From: an uncultured Lachnospiraceae bacterium
GTDB lineage: Bacteria > Bacillota > Clostridia > Lachnospirales > Lachnospiraceae
DNA length: 58,197 bases
Direction of reading: 5' to 3'
Assembly: GCA_910578795.1 (NCBI GenBank)
Contig: CAJTSD010000021.1
Location: 1 to 58,197, forward strand
Made by a program: the position numbers and the translations under genes
Shown: positions 33,901 through 41,777 of the stretch, piece after piece
Position numbering within the stretch: position 1 is the stretch's first letter
How the letters are laid out: the number at the start of each line of letters is the position of its first letter
Notes under the pieces: generated by a model
Told to the model about the DNA's origin: nothing
The model's input: the letters and a program-made list of their open reading frames with translations, nothing else
Database searches by the model: none

Positions 33901-35321
33901 TCCGTGTGCGGGAGCAGCGAAACCAAAAGCGTACCATTCATTCAAGCAGCATGAACCGTGTGATTTTCACGAAGGAAATGAAAAAAAATTACACCATACT
34001 CTGTCCGCAGATGTCGCCCATCCATTTTGATTTGCTCGAGCCTACGTTTCGGATGTGCGGCTACAACCTTGTCGTGTTAAACAATGACAATAAGGGCAGT
34101 GTCGATGTGGGATTAAAATATGTCAACAATGACGCCTGCTACCCTTCCCTTTTGGTTGTCGGTCAGCTTATGGAAGCGGTTCTGTCAGGACAATACGATA
34201 CAGACCGCCTTGCGGTGGTCATGTCGCAGACAGGCGGTGGCTGCCGTGCCACCAATTATATTGGCTTTATCCGGCGTGCACTCGCAAAGGCAGGCTATGA
34301 GCACATTCCCGTTATTTCCATTAACCTTTCCAAGCTGGAAAGCAATCCGGGATTCAAACTCTCGCCGATGCTTCTGCTGCGCGCAGTCTACGCGGTCAAC
34401 TTCGGAGATATTTTCATGCGCTGCGTTTACAGAATGCGTCCCTACGAGGCTGTGGCAGGCTCAGTCAATGAAGTGCATCAGAAATGGATTGTAAAATGCA
34501 ATGAATTTCTCGGACACAAATATCTTTCGTATAGCACCTACAAAAAAATGTGCCACGAAATCATTGCCGAGTTTGACGCAATTCCGGTGCTTGACATCAA
34601 AAAACCACGCGTCGGTATCGTCGGGGAAATTCTTGTGAAATTCTCTCCAGCCGCAAACAATCATTTGGTGGAGCTTTTGGAGCATGAGGGCGCAGAGGCT
34701 GTCGTACCGGATTTGATGGATTTTATGTACTACTGCTTTTATAATCAGATTTATAAAGCTGAGCATCTTGGTACAAGCAAAAAGGGCGCGCGCTTATGCC
34801 GTATGGGAATTAAGGCAATCCAACTGCTGCGAAAGCCTATGAGCGACGCATTTGCCGCAAGCAAAAACTTTATCCCGCCTGCGGATATTTATGAAACGGC
34901 AAAGCACGCCGCGGATATTGTTTCGCTTGGAAACCAAACCGGTGAAGGGTGGTTTTTAACGGGTGAAATGCTTGAGCTGATTGACAGCGGCACGCCAAAT
35001 ATTGTATGTACACAGCCATTTGGCTGCCTGCCAAACCATGTGGTCGGTAAGGGCGTTATTAAAGAGCTACGTCATCGTCACCCTGAAGCAAATATTGTGG
35101 CGATTGATTATGATCCCGGTGCTTCAGAGGTCAACCAGTTAAACCGGATTAAGCTAATGCTCGCGTCAGCACAGAAAAACCTGAACAAGCCGGAGGCTAC
35201 CGTTTCGGAAATCACGAAGAAAACAGAAAAGCCCTTATCAGGCAAACAGATTTCTACGGCATCAACGGAAAACAGGACGAAAAAGAATACAGATAAAAAT
35301 GCAGGTGGCAAGACTGCCTAA
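30957..35321 (+). CDS. Fused two-domain acyl-CoA dehydratase activase-related protein (BcrAD/BadFG + DUF2229)
   Basis: A 1454-residue protein. The ATG at 30957 has GGAGG 6 bases upstream; the open frame extends upstream without a start signal. It has two ASKHA ATPase domains in tandem: GIDIGSTTVKVA (about 8) with the iron-sulfur motif CAGGTG (about 127), and GIDAGSTTTKIA (about 322) with CSSGCG (about 445). CQGCTNAC (about 607), a DUF2229 region (about 675-900, NMYENYPFWFTLF) and a C-terminal HgdB/C-like region with QTGGGCRATNY (about 1091) follow. Such proteins are related to the ATP-driven electron donors of 2-hydroxyacyl-CoA dehydratases. No dehydratase genes are adjacent, so the partner is unknown. 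Confidence 0.92.
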   Translation: MSKKIYTLGIDIGSTTVKVAILDAGHRLLFSDYQRHYANIRETLSSLLQDAYKKLGNIKLCPMITGSGGLTLANHLGVPFVQEVIAVSSALQELAPKTDVAIELGGEDAKIIYFEGGNVEQRMNGICAGGTGSFIDQMASLIQTDASGLNEYAKNYHSLYTIAARCGVFAKTDIQPLINEGATKEDLSASIFQAVVNQTISGLACGKPIRGHVAFLGGPLHFLSELKTAFIRTLKLDEEHIIDTANSHLFAAIGSALNAKETVSFSMSEMVDKLSGDIKMEFEVARMEPLFANEADYDSFCRRHGSHHVKNATLENYHGKCFLGIDAGSTTTKIAVVAEDGTLLYSFYSNNNGSPLNTAIASIQEIYRLLPNDAKIVRSCSTGYGEALFKAAFMLDEGEVETVAHYYAAAFFNPDVDCIIDIGGQDMKCIKIKNQTVDSVQLNEACSSGCGSFIETFAKSLNYSVQDFAKAALFAKHPIDLGTRCTVFMNSKVKQAQKEGAEVSDISAGLAYSVIKNALFKVIKVSDASELGTHIVVQGGTFYNDAVLRSFEKIADCEVIRPDIAGIMGAFGAALIARERYQAAPDTASTMLSIEQINALQFTTSLVKCQGCTNACRLTVNKFSDGRNYISGNRCERGLGKTKSQNNVPNLFEYKLKRLFSYEPLSETAAVRGSVGIPRVLNMYENYPFWFTLFTKLNYRVVLSPVSNRTIYEMGIESIPSESECYPAKLAHGHIEWLIKQNVDFIFYPSLFYERNEFDEANNHYNCPIVTSYSENIKNNVEAIGRGEVVFKNPFLSFKEPKLIFQALAAEFPEIPANELKEAVNAAWQELDNVRTDMYKKGEEVIAYLEEHHARGIVLAGRPYHIDPEINHGIPELINSYGIAVLTEDSVSHLAKPERPLIVSDQWMYHSRLYAAASYVKTRDDLDLIQLNSFGCGLDAVTTDQVNDILSGSGKIYTCLKIDEVNNLGAARIRIRSLLSAIRVREQRNQKRTIHSSSMNRVIFTKEMKKNYTILCPQMSPIHFDLLEPTFRMCGYNLVVLNNDNKGSVDVGLKYVNNDACYPSLLVVGQLMEAVLSGQYDTDRLAVVMSQTGGGCRATNYIGFIRRALAKAGYEHIPVISINLSKLESNPGFKLSPMLLLRAVYAVNFGDIFMRCVYRMRPYEAVAGSVNEVHQKWIVKCNEFLGHKYLSYSTYKKMCHEIIAEFDAIPVLDIKKPRVGIVGEILVKFSPAANNHLVELLEHEGAEAVVPDLMDFMYYCFYNQIYKAEHLGTSKKGARLCRMGIKAIQLLRKPMSDAFAASKNFIPPADIYETAKHAADIVSLGNQTGEGWFLTGEMLELIDSGTPNIVCTQPFGCLPNHVVGKGVIKELRHRHPEANIVAIDYDPGASEVNQLNRIKLMLASAQKNLNKPEATVSEITKKTEKPLSGKQISTASTENRTKKNTDKNAGGKTA

Positions 35322-35349
35322 TTCAAGAATGTATTTCATGAATTACAAT

Positions 35350-35448
35350 CGAGTAGGGAGAATTTCTCCCCCTACTCGCCGCGCGACCCATGCGCCGCTT
35401 TAGCGGCATATTTCAATGTGAAAAACTTTTATATTTGTTTTTCACATT
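35350..35448. promoter_or_regulatory. Three successive hairpins downstream of the activase gene
   Basis: CGAGTAGG/CCTACTCG (35350-35378), GCCGC/GCGGC (35394-35407) and a perfect 12-bp stem AATGTGAAAAAC/GTTTTTCACATT (35415-35448) lie in the convergent gap. The first and third could protect or end transcripts. None alone has a proper U-tract. The remaining bases of the gap carry no gene. Confidence 0.45.
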
Positions 35449-35467
35449 TTGCACGGGTCTGTGCATA

Positions 35468-35517
35468 AAAAAGAACCGAAGATTTCGTATAAAAGCAAAA
35501 TCTTCGGTTCTTTTTTG
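35468..35517. terminator. Bidirectional terminator between activase and 5'-nucleotidase
   Basis: A perfect 19-bp inverted repeat (arms 35468-35486 and 35499-35517, 12-base loop) begins with six As and ends with six Ts. It therefore acts as an intrinsic terminator for both the plus-strand activase and the minus-strand 5'-nucleotidase gene, which stops at 35550. Confidence 0.92.
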
Positions 35518-35549
35518 TCTAATGCAATTTTTTTGTACCAGCTTATCAA

Positions 35550-37175
35550 TTATTTAATTGTAATATTTCCTTTCGGATTTGCATATTCCTCACCAATGAC
35601 ACCGCCAAGCGAGTTTACATAAGAAATAAGCCCTTCTGCGTCCACAACTTCCGTGTCAATCACCCTTGACGCCTTTGAAAATACATAATAGGTATCGCCG
35701 CCATCAGCCATAAAGTTGTTTACCGCAATATTGTAGGTTGCGTTCAGGTCAAATTCCTTGCCGCCAACAGACGTAATCGTCACACGGCTTCCCGGCGCTG
35801 CAGGTGCATAATAGGTCGACTCCGGATAAAGCGCTCCCTGTGCATATGGTACCGATGTGTCAATTGTAAACTGAATGCCTGATACCTGCGGGAACCCACC
35901 CAACTCGTTCGGGCACGCAAAGCATGATGCCTCCAATGCCTCAAGCAGATCTGAACCCTTTAATGTCACAATCGAAATCGTATTTCCAAACGGGAACACC
36001 TTATAAAGCGTATCCATTGAAATCTCACCCGGAAGAATGGTATCTCGGACACCGCCGCCGTTTTGGATTGCGCCGTCAATAACCATGTCAAGCTCATTAT
36101 CCGCCACGTAAGTTTCTGCCGTATACTTATAGGCATCCGCAGAGAAATCACCAAGATTTGTTTCCGATGTACGTACACTTGATCTTGCACCGTTTAACAG
36201 ATTTGTTGTTGTTGCAAACGTGCCTGCGTATGCTTCCTTTACGATGTCGTCAAAGCTCTTTACAAAAAGATCCATTGAAGGACATCCACCCACTGTATAC
36301 AAATCATCTACCAGCTTCGCCTTTGTATTTTTACCGTCATATACAACAACGCCGATTTTCTCCAAATAGCTTCCTGTGCTGACAATCTTTGTACCATTTA
36401 CTACAACACCGCCGTCAATTCTTGTATGGCTGTGTCCATCAACAAACAGGTCAATGCCGTTTACATTTGCCGCTACGTCCACAGAGCGTCTTCCGGTGCT
36501 CTCCTCATCAACGCCAAGATGTCCAAGACAAATGATGTAATCACAGCCCTTTGCCTTAAGCTCATCTACCTGCGCCTGTGCACATGCAAACAGCGCTTCA
36601 TTGTCAAGGATATTCACATCTTTAACGTTCTTCGGGCTTGCCTTTGTCTTCGCCTCTGGTGTATCAAGTCCGAAAACACCTACTGTCATATTTCCAAACG
36701 CAAATACCTTGTTGCTTTCAAAATAAGGCTGATTTGTTTCTCTGCTTAAAACATTGGCGTCAAGGATTGGGAATTGCGCCGCGTCAGCCATCTCCTTAAG
36801 CTCGTCAAACCCAAAGTCAAACTCATGATTTCCCAACGAAACAGCGTCATAGCCTGCCGCATTCAGAAAATGGACAGCGTCGAGACCGTCATAGTAGTTT
36901 ACAAGATTTGTTCCCTGACTGAAATCGCCTGCGTCAAGCAGCAAAACATTTGCGCCCTGTGACTCGTAATACCCCTTTAAGGCAGCTACGGACGACATGC
37001 CAAGACTTTCCTCATTGTTCTCATAGCGTCCGTGAATATCGTTTGTGTGGACCACTACAAGCTTTCCTACAAGATCCTCCTTTGCCTCTGCCGTGTTTAC
37101 AGGCACTACACAAGCTCCTGCCACCATCGCAAGGGAAAGCGCGCCTGCTAAAACACGATTAAAAAAGTTGTTCAT
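35550..37175 (-). CDS. Secreted 5'-nucleotidase / 2',3'-cyclic phosphodiesterase family protein
   Basis: A 541-residue protein with a signal peptide (VLAGALSLAMVAGACVVP). Metallophosphatase motifs follow: VVHTNDIHGRY (about 42), LLDAGDFSQG (about 80), GNHEFDFG (about 115), ICLGHLG and DGHSHTRIDGG (about 245). The C-terminal 5'-nucleotidase domain has QNGGGVRDTI (about 368) and FPFGNT. It would hydrolyse extracellular nucleotides. There is no LPxTG or repeat anchor at the C-terminus, so it is probably released or loosely held. A good AGGAGG site precedes the ATG. Confidence 0.94.
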   Translation of the reverse strand: MNNFFNRVLAGALSLAMVAGACVVPVNTAEAKEDLVGKLVVVHTNDIHGRYENNEESLGMSSVAALKGYYESQGANVLLLDAGDFSQGTNLVNYYDGLDAVHFLNAAGYDAVSLGNHEFDFGFDELKEMADAAQFPILDANVLSRETNQPYFESNKVFAFGNMTVGVFGLDTPEAKTKASPKNVKDVNILDNEALFACAQAQVDELKAKGCDYIICLGHLGVDEESTGRRSVDVAANVNGIDLFVDGHSHTRIDGGVVVNGTKIVSTGSYLEKIGVVVYDGKNTKAKLVDDLYTVGGCPSMDLFVKSFDDIVKEAYAGTFATTTNLLNGARSSVRTSETNLGDFSADAYKYTAETYVADNELDMVIDGAIQNGGGVRDTILPGEISMDTLYKVFPFGNTISIVTLKGSDLLEALEASCFACPNELGGFPQVSGIQFTIDTSVPYAQGALYPESTYYAPAAPGSRVTITSVGGKEFDLNATYNIAVNNFMADGGDTYYVFSKASRVIDTEVVDAEGLISYVNSLGGVIGEEYANPKGNITIK

Positions 37176-37207
37176 AAAAATCCTCCTTTCGTTTTTTCAA
37201 CCCATTA

Positions 37208-37237
37208 TATGGGTTTTCCATCATATGGGTTTTCCAT
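37208..37237. repeat. Short tandem repeat upstream of the 5'-nucleotidase gene
   Basis: The word TATGGGTTTTCCAT occurs twice, 16 bases apart (37208-37221 and 37224-37237), with a degenerate third copy following. It lies 30-60 bases upstream of the gene at 35550-37175, where a regulator could bind. Nothing else in the 142-bp gap to asnS is assigned. Confidence 0.5.
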
Positions 37238-37317
37238 TCTTTGGTTTTTATGAATCAAAATGCTGCATACAATGCATCGTGCAATCATTTACCGCAAAGT
37301 GCATCGCATGATACATA

Positions 37318-38700
37318 TTACAGCTCGCAGTTGTTAACCGTTCTCGGGAATGGAATGACATCCCTGATATTCCCCATACCTGTAAGGTACATTACGCAGC
37401 GTTCAAAACCAAGTCCAAATCCGGCATGTCTTGCACTTCCATAACGTCTTAAGTCAAGATAAAAAGCATAGTCTTCCGGCTTTAAGCCACACTCTTCCAT
37501 TCTTTTTTCAAGCACTTCAAGCTTGTCCTCTCTTTGGCTTCCACCGATAATCTCCCCAATTCCGGGCACAAGACAGTCCATCGCCGCAACCGTTTTGCCG
37601 TCATCATTGAGCTTCATGTAAAATGCCTTAATCTCCTTTGGATAATCCGTCACAAATACTGGTCTGCCAAAAAGCTGTTCCGTCAGATACCGCTCATGCT
37701 CTGTCTGCAAATCGCAGCCCCATGATACCTTGTACTCAAATTCATCATTATGCTTCTCCAGTTCTGCAATCGCGTCCGTGTAGGTGATATGTCCAAACTC
37801 CGAATCCGCAACATGCCGCAGACGTTCAATCAGTCCCTTGTCCACAAACTGATTAAAAAACGCCATCTCCTCTGGTGCATTTTCCAGCACATAATTGATA
37901 ATGTATTTAAGCATACTCTCCGCCAACGTCATATCGTCCTTCAAATCCGCAAACGCAATCTCCGGCTCAATCATCCAAAACTCCGCCGCATGACGCGTCG
38001 TGTTGGAATTTTCAGCACGAAACGTCGGTCCGAACGTATAAATATTTTTAAACGCCATCGCATACGTTTCACCGTTTAACTGTCCACTCACCGTAAGGTT
38101 CGTCGGCTTATTGAAAAAGTCCTTCGAAAAATCCACCTGACCGTCAGCCATCGGAATGTTGCTTAAATCAAGCGTTGTAACCTGAAACATCTCTCCCGCG
38201 CCCTCACAGTCGCTTCCTGTAATCAGGGGTGTATGCACATAAACGAAATCGCGCTCCTGAAAGAACTTATGAATCGCATAGGCACAAAGCGAGCGCACCC
38301 GAAAGACAGCCTGAAACGTATTGGTACGCGGTCTTAAATGGGAAATTGTACGCAGGTATTCAAAGCTATGGCGCTTTTTTTGAAGCGGATAATCAGGTGT
38401 GGAATCGCCCTCAATCTCCACTTTTTTTGCCTGTATCTCAAACGGCTGTTTCGCGTCAGGCGTGAGCGTCACAATTCCAGTCGCAATCACTGCCGCACCG
38501 ACATTGAGTTTTGATATGTCCGTAAAATTGTCAAGTTTATCACTATAAACGACCTGTAACGGCTCAAAAAACGTACCGTCGTTGACAACCAAAAAACCAA
38601 ATGTTTTGGAATCCCGTTTGCTCCTGAGCCAACCGCCGATTGTTACCTCCTTATCTGCATACTCCTTATAGCTGTGATATAATTCACGTATGTTTATCAT
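37318..38700 (-). CDS. asnS: Asparaginyl-tRNA synthetase
   Basis: A 460-residue class IIb synthetase. The ATG at 38700 has AAAGGA 8 bases upstream; the longer frame begins with a GTG inside the upstream hairpin. It has an N-terminal OB-fold (EVTIGGWLRSKRDSK, FGFLVVNDG), motif 2 (FRAENSNTTRHAAEFWMIEPE, here FRAENSNTTRH) and motif 3 (GLGFERCVMYLTGM, then RDVIPFPRT). AsnRS is distinguished from AspRS by the GSQRED and LDLRRYGS context. The length is normal. Confidence 0.96.
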   Translation of the reverse strand: MINIRELYHSYKEYADKEVTIGGWLRSKRDSKTFGFLVVNDGTFFEPLQVVYSDKLDNFTDISKLNVGAAVIATGIVTLTPDAKQPFEIQAKKVEIEGDSTPDYPLQKKRHSFEYLRTISHLRPRTNTFQAVFRVRSLCAYAIHKFFQERDFVYVHTPLITGSDCEGAGEMFQVTTLDLSNIPMADGQVDFSKDFFNKPTNLTVSGQLNGETYAMAFKNIYTFGPTFRAENSNTTRHAAEFWMIEPEIAFADLKDDMTLAESMLKYIINYVLENAPEEMAFFNQFVDKGLIERLRHVADSEFGHITYTDAIAELEKHNDEFEYKVSWGCDLQTEHERYLTEQLFGRPVFVTDYPKEIKAFYMKLNDDGKTVAAMDCLVPGIGEIIGGSQREDKLEVLEKRMEECGLKPEDYAFYLDLRRYGSARHAGFGLGFERCVMYLTGMGNIRDVIPFPRTVNNCEL

Positions 38701-38744
38701 TGTAATTATCCTTTCCTTTTTTATTATGAACATTCCCGTAAAAC

Positions 38745-38820
38745 AAAAAAAGTCCACACATACTTGCTATCCATTATACCCTTTTTGGGCTATGTACGCA
38801 ATTATGTTTGGACTTTTTTT
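38745..38820 (-). terminator. Long-loop terminator of the coiled-coil gene, enclosing the asnS promoter
   Basis: Arms 38745-38762 and 38803-38820 pair over 18 bases with one mismatch and begin and end in A7/T7 runs, as in a bidirectional terminator. The 40-base loop contains a promoter on the minus strand: TTGCGT (38801-38796), 17 bases, TATAAT (38778-38773), which drives asnS. Transcripts from the upstream gene would form the hairpin, whereas asnS transcripts start inside the loop. Confidence 0.65.
38773..38801 (-). promoter_or_regulatory. Sigma-A promoter of asnS
   Basis: TTGCGT-17-TATAAT on the minus strand, about 70 bases before the asnS start. It lies wholly inside the loop of the 38745-38820 inverted repeat. 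Confidence 0.8.
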
Positions 38821-38846
38821 CCATTTTTTTTAATTTCGTACCATAC

Positions 38847-39068
38847 TTATTGTGCCGCCTGCATCTGCGCCATCTGTATAATGTCGTTAATTTCAAGCCC
38901 TGACTTCTGCACAACGATGCGAAGCTCATTTAATTCTTCCATCTTTTGCAGCTCCATTAGCTCATTCAATTCGTCACGCTCTTTTTTTATCCTTGTAGAC
39001 AACGCATCAATAAGCTCTTCCTTTTGTACAATCTTCTCCTGTAATGACTTTTTCACTCCTCTTGCCAT
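38847..39068 (-). CDS. Small coiled-coil protein of unknown function
   Basis: A 73-residue protein. The ATG at 39068 has GAGGAG 7 bases upstream. Residues about 10-50 are a strongly charged heptad-like coiled coil (KIVQKEELIDALSTRIKKE, then ELNELMELQKMEELNELR). A short tail follows (SGLEINDIIQMAQMQ). It loosely resembles the DUF4315-type small proteins, but I would not assign it. It has its own terminator and stands alone between the hemerythrin fusion gene and asnS. Confidence 0.7.
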   Translation of the reverse strand: MARGVKKSLQEKIVQKEELIDALSTRIKKERDELNELMELQKMEELNELRIVVQKSGLEINDIIQMAQMQAAQ

Positions 39069-39157
39069 ACTCAGTCTCCTCAAAATTAACCATTTTTGTT
39101 GTTTCTTATCTATGTACTAAATTATATGGACAAGAACGGAAAAATATTCATATTTTT

Positions 39158-40507
39158 CTATTTTTTAACACCTGCTGTTTTCTCAAAATATTTATCAATT
39201 TCTTTTTTTACATCAATCGGATCAAGCGACTTGGATAAATAGCCTGCCGGCTTTAATGCCAATACCTTTTTAATACTTTCCTTATCCACCCTGCTTGTCA
39301 GGAAAATAACAGGAATATTCGCAAAGTCCTCTTCCGCGCGAATCATCTCAAGAACCTGACTGCCATCACAGATTGGCATCTCATAATCCAACAGCACTAA
39401 ATCCGGTCTGTTGAGTGTAATGGCACGGATTGTTGACAATCCTGATTTTGCCAGCAAAACCTCGTACTCAGCGCCAAGCAGCTCATCCATCGCACGCAAT
39501 ACAAATTCCGAATCATCCACTACAAGAATTTTCTTCCTGCCTGCCTTACCCTTTTTCAGGTACTTTTGGATTTCAGTCATTGCATTCCCCGCCTCAATGG
39601 CAATTCCGCCATCCTCTTTTAGTAAGTGCGGTGCGGTAAAGCAATATGCAAAATAACCTGCACCTGTATCGAACAACAGGCTGACCTGAGGATTCTGCTT
39701 ATCAAATATCCGTTCAAATTGCTCATATGTGAGCAGCTGCTCATCTACGATTTCATCCGAATCCGCAAACGGGAGATGCTGGCGGATATTTTCCACGAAC
39801 TGCCGTGCCGTATATCTTGCAGCATTCATCAGCATAACATTCACTGCTTTTGACTGCATATCCATTATCCCGCCAAGTGTACTGACAATCAGTTTTTCTT
39901 CAAAGATCAAAATAATTTCCCACTTTTCACGTTCCCGAGTGGAATATATCAAACGATAATAAATTCCGTTTCCAAACTTCTCGCCGCCATAACAATCACT
40001 GACCACCCGCGGCTTTAACCGAAACATATCATGCAAAAGCTGCATAATTGTATTTTTCATTGCCGCCTGCTGTTCATCCGGCAAAAGACCACTCCACTTA
40101 CTGACGGCTTTTCCCGTAATTGCATGATCCTCAATCAACGTATGCCCAATCAGCCATCCGGCACAAACTCCTAAAAAATGGTTAACTGCCTCCATTGAAT
40201 AATTTGTCCGAAGCAGTTCGCTCTCAAGCACCGGAAGTGTTTTTTCACGAAAATTATTATGAATGTGTTTATGCGTTTGAAGTCCCGCATAATTAATAGA
40301 CCGCATATATTCTTCTTCCTCTGAAAAATGCTGCAATGCATGATCTCTGAAATATTTAATCGCCTCCTGACATACCCACTGGCTTTTTTCTTCTTCTTTT
40401 CCGAATGCAAATAACTTGTTTAAAACATTAAACAGTTTTTTGTGTTCCTTATCAATAACCTCCACACCAATGTTAAAACGATCCTGCCAAACTAATTGAT
40501 TTCCCAT
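39158..40507 (-). CDS. Bacteriohemerythrin-response regulator fusion protein
   Basis: A 449-residue protein. The ATG at 40507 has AAAGGAG 8 bases upstream. Residues about 5-130 form a bacteriohemerythrin domain with the diiron ligand pattern (DKEHKKL; DHALQHFSEEEEYM; THKHIHNNF; GHTLIEDHA). About 170-310 is a CheX/CheC-like alpha-beta domain (LIVSTLGGIMDMQSKAVNVM). The C-terminal receiver domain begins KKILVVDDSEFVLRAMDEL, with the phosphoacceptor Asp in LVLLDYEMP, Thr in VIFLTSR and Lys in GYLSKS. This suggests oxygen or redox sensing linked to phosphotransfer. The CheX-like assignment is tentative. Confidence 0.85.
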   Translation of the reverse strand: MGNQLVWQDRFNIGVEVIDKEHKKLFNVLNKLFAFGKEEEKSQWVCQEAIKYFRDHALQHFSEEEEYMRSINYAGLQTHKHIHNNFREKTLPVLESELLRTNYSMEAVNHFLGVCAGWLIGHTLIEDHAITGKAVSKWSGLLPDEQQAAMKNTIMQLLHDMFRLKPRVVSDCYGGEKFGNGIYYRLIYSTREREKWEIILIFEEKLIVSTLGGIMDMQSKAVNVMLMNAARYTARQFVENIRQHLPFADSDEIVDEQLLTYEQFERIFDKQNPQVSLLFDTGAGYFAYCFTAPHLLKEDGGIAIEAGNAMTEIQKYLKKGKAGRKKILVVDDSEFVLRAMDELLGAEYEVLLAKSGLSTIRAITLNRPDLVLLDYEMPICDGSQVLEMIRAEEDFANIPVIFLTSRVDKESIKKVLALKPAGYLSKSLDPIDVKKEIDKYFEKTAGVKK

Positions 40508-40566
40508 CTTCCCTTCTCCTTTGCCATATTTCGTCATTTTTATCCCTTGGCTTCGCTATTGTATAC

Positions 40567-40596
40567 ATTATATCACATGAAGTGCTATTCCTGCAA
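40567..40596 (-). promoter_or_regulatory. Promoter of the hemerythrin fusion gene
   Basis: Minus-strand TTGCAG (40596-40591), 18 bases, TATAAT (40572-40567), about 60 bases before the start. Confidence 0.7.
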
Positions 40597-40686
40597 TCAT
40601 ACTTTATCACTTAATCCGTAACTTATTTTAAATGCATAATGCGACCTTGTTTCATTATAATTCTATATCTGCTCAACATATTGTAT

Positions 40687-40715
40687 TTGACGCACATACC
40701 ATAAAAGGCTATAAT
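40687..40715 (+). promoter_or_regulatory. Promoter of dus
   Basis: Plus-strand TTGACG (40687-40692), 17 bases, TATAAT (40710-40715), giving a leader of about 38 bases before the dus ATG. Confidence 0.85.
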
Positions 40716-40759
40716 AAAGCAGTTCGCATGTACAAGTATATCAAAACCGGAGGACTTCC

Positions 40760-41722
40760 ATGAAATTTTACCTTGCCCCGATGGAGGGGATTACAACTTA
40801 TATCTACAGAACCGCCTACAACCGCTATTTGGGCGGGATTGATAAATATTTCACACCGTTTATCGCAAGCCAAAAAATGAACCGCCGCGAATTAAACGAA
40901 ATCCTTCCCGAGCACAATCAGGGACTTTGCGTTGTTCCGCAAATCCTGACAAACCGCGTGGAAGAGTTTCTGCACATCGCACGAAAAATCGCGGAATACG
41001 GCTATGATACCGTCAATCTCAACCTCGGCTGTCCTTCCGGCACGGTCACGGCAAGAAAGCGCGGCGCAGGGTTTTTGAGTGTCCCCGACGAGCTTGACCG
41101 CTTTTTGTATGAAATCTACGCGCAGTCGCCGCTGCATATTTCCATAAAAACCCGCATTGGGATTGCATCGGTTGACGAATGGGAAGCCATTCTTGCCATT
41201 TATCAGAAATACCCGCTTGCGGAACTGATTATCCATCCGCGCCTGCAAAAAGAATTTTACAAATTAACGCCGCATAAAGAGGCATTTGCATCTGCTATCG
41301 CCGCCCTGCCCGACATTCCGCTATGCTATAACGGAGACATCACTTCCCTAGAAAGCCTTTCGGCGCTGCTTGACGCGATTCCGCAAACGGACTGCGTAAT
41401 GATTGGGCGCGGCATTCTGCGCAATCCTGCCCTGATTCCACAGCTAAAAGAACACAGAAAAGACATTTCGTGTTCCAAAGACACACTCAGGGCATTTCAC
41501 GATGAAATTTTTGAAGGCTACGCCGCCGGAATGTCAGGCGAAACGCCTACCCTTTTTAAAATGAAGGACTTATGGACTTATTTTATTGAATGCTTTGAAG
41601 GCGCGGAAAATCACCTCAAAAGAATCCGAAAAGCGTCCACTTACAGCGAATACAAAATCGCGGTACACAGTCTGTTTCGGGACTGTTCAATCACCAACCA
41701 TCACACTGATACTTCGGTATAA
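40760..41722 (+). CDS. tRNA-dihydrouridine synthase
   Basis: A 320-residue Dus-family flavoenzyme that reduces specific tRNA uridines to dihydrouridine. It begins FYLAPMEGITTYIYRTAY and has LNLGCPSGTVTARKRGAGFL with the catalytic Cys (about 93). KTRIG follows, and then YNGDITSLE and MIGRGILRNPALIP for phosphate binding. A CGGAGG site lies 7 bases before the ATG. It is one of only two plus-strand genes in the window and has its own promoter. It converges with the VOC gene, with only 55 bp between the stops. Confidence 0.94.
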   Translation: MKFYLAPMEGITTYIYRTAYNRYLGGIDKYFTPFIASQKMNRRELNEILPEHNQGLCVVPQILTNRVEEFLHIARKIAEYGYDTVNLNLGCPSGTVTARKRGAGFLSVPDELDRFLYEIYAQSPLHISIKTRIGIASVDEWEAILAIYQKYPLAELIIHPRLQKEFYKLTPHKEAFASAIAALPDIPLCYNGDITSLESLSALLDAIPQTDCVMIGRGILRNPALIPQLKEHRKDISCSKDTLRAFHDEIFEGYAAGMSGETPTLFKMKDLWTYFIECFEGAENHLKRIRKASTYSEYKIAVHSLFRDCSITNHHTDTSV

Positions 41723-41777
41723 GGCGTTCCCCGCTCGTCGATATACTGTTTCAGCAAATGAATTCAATATTAAACAG

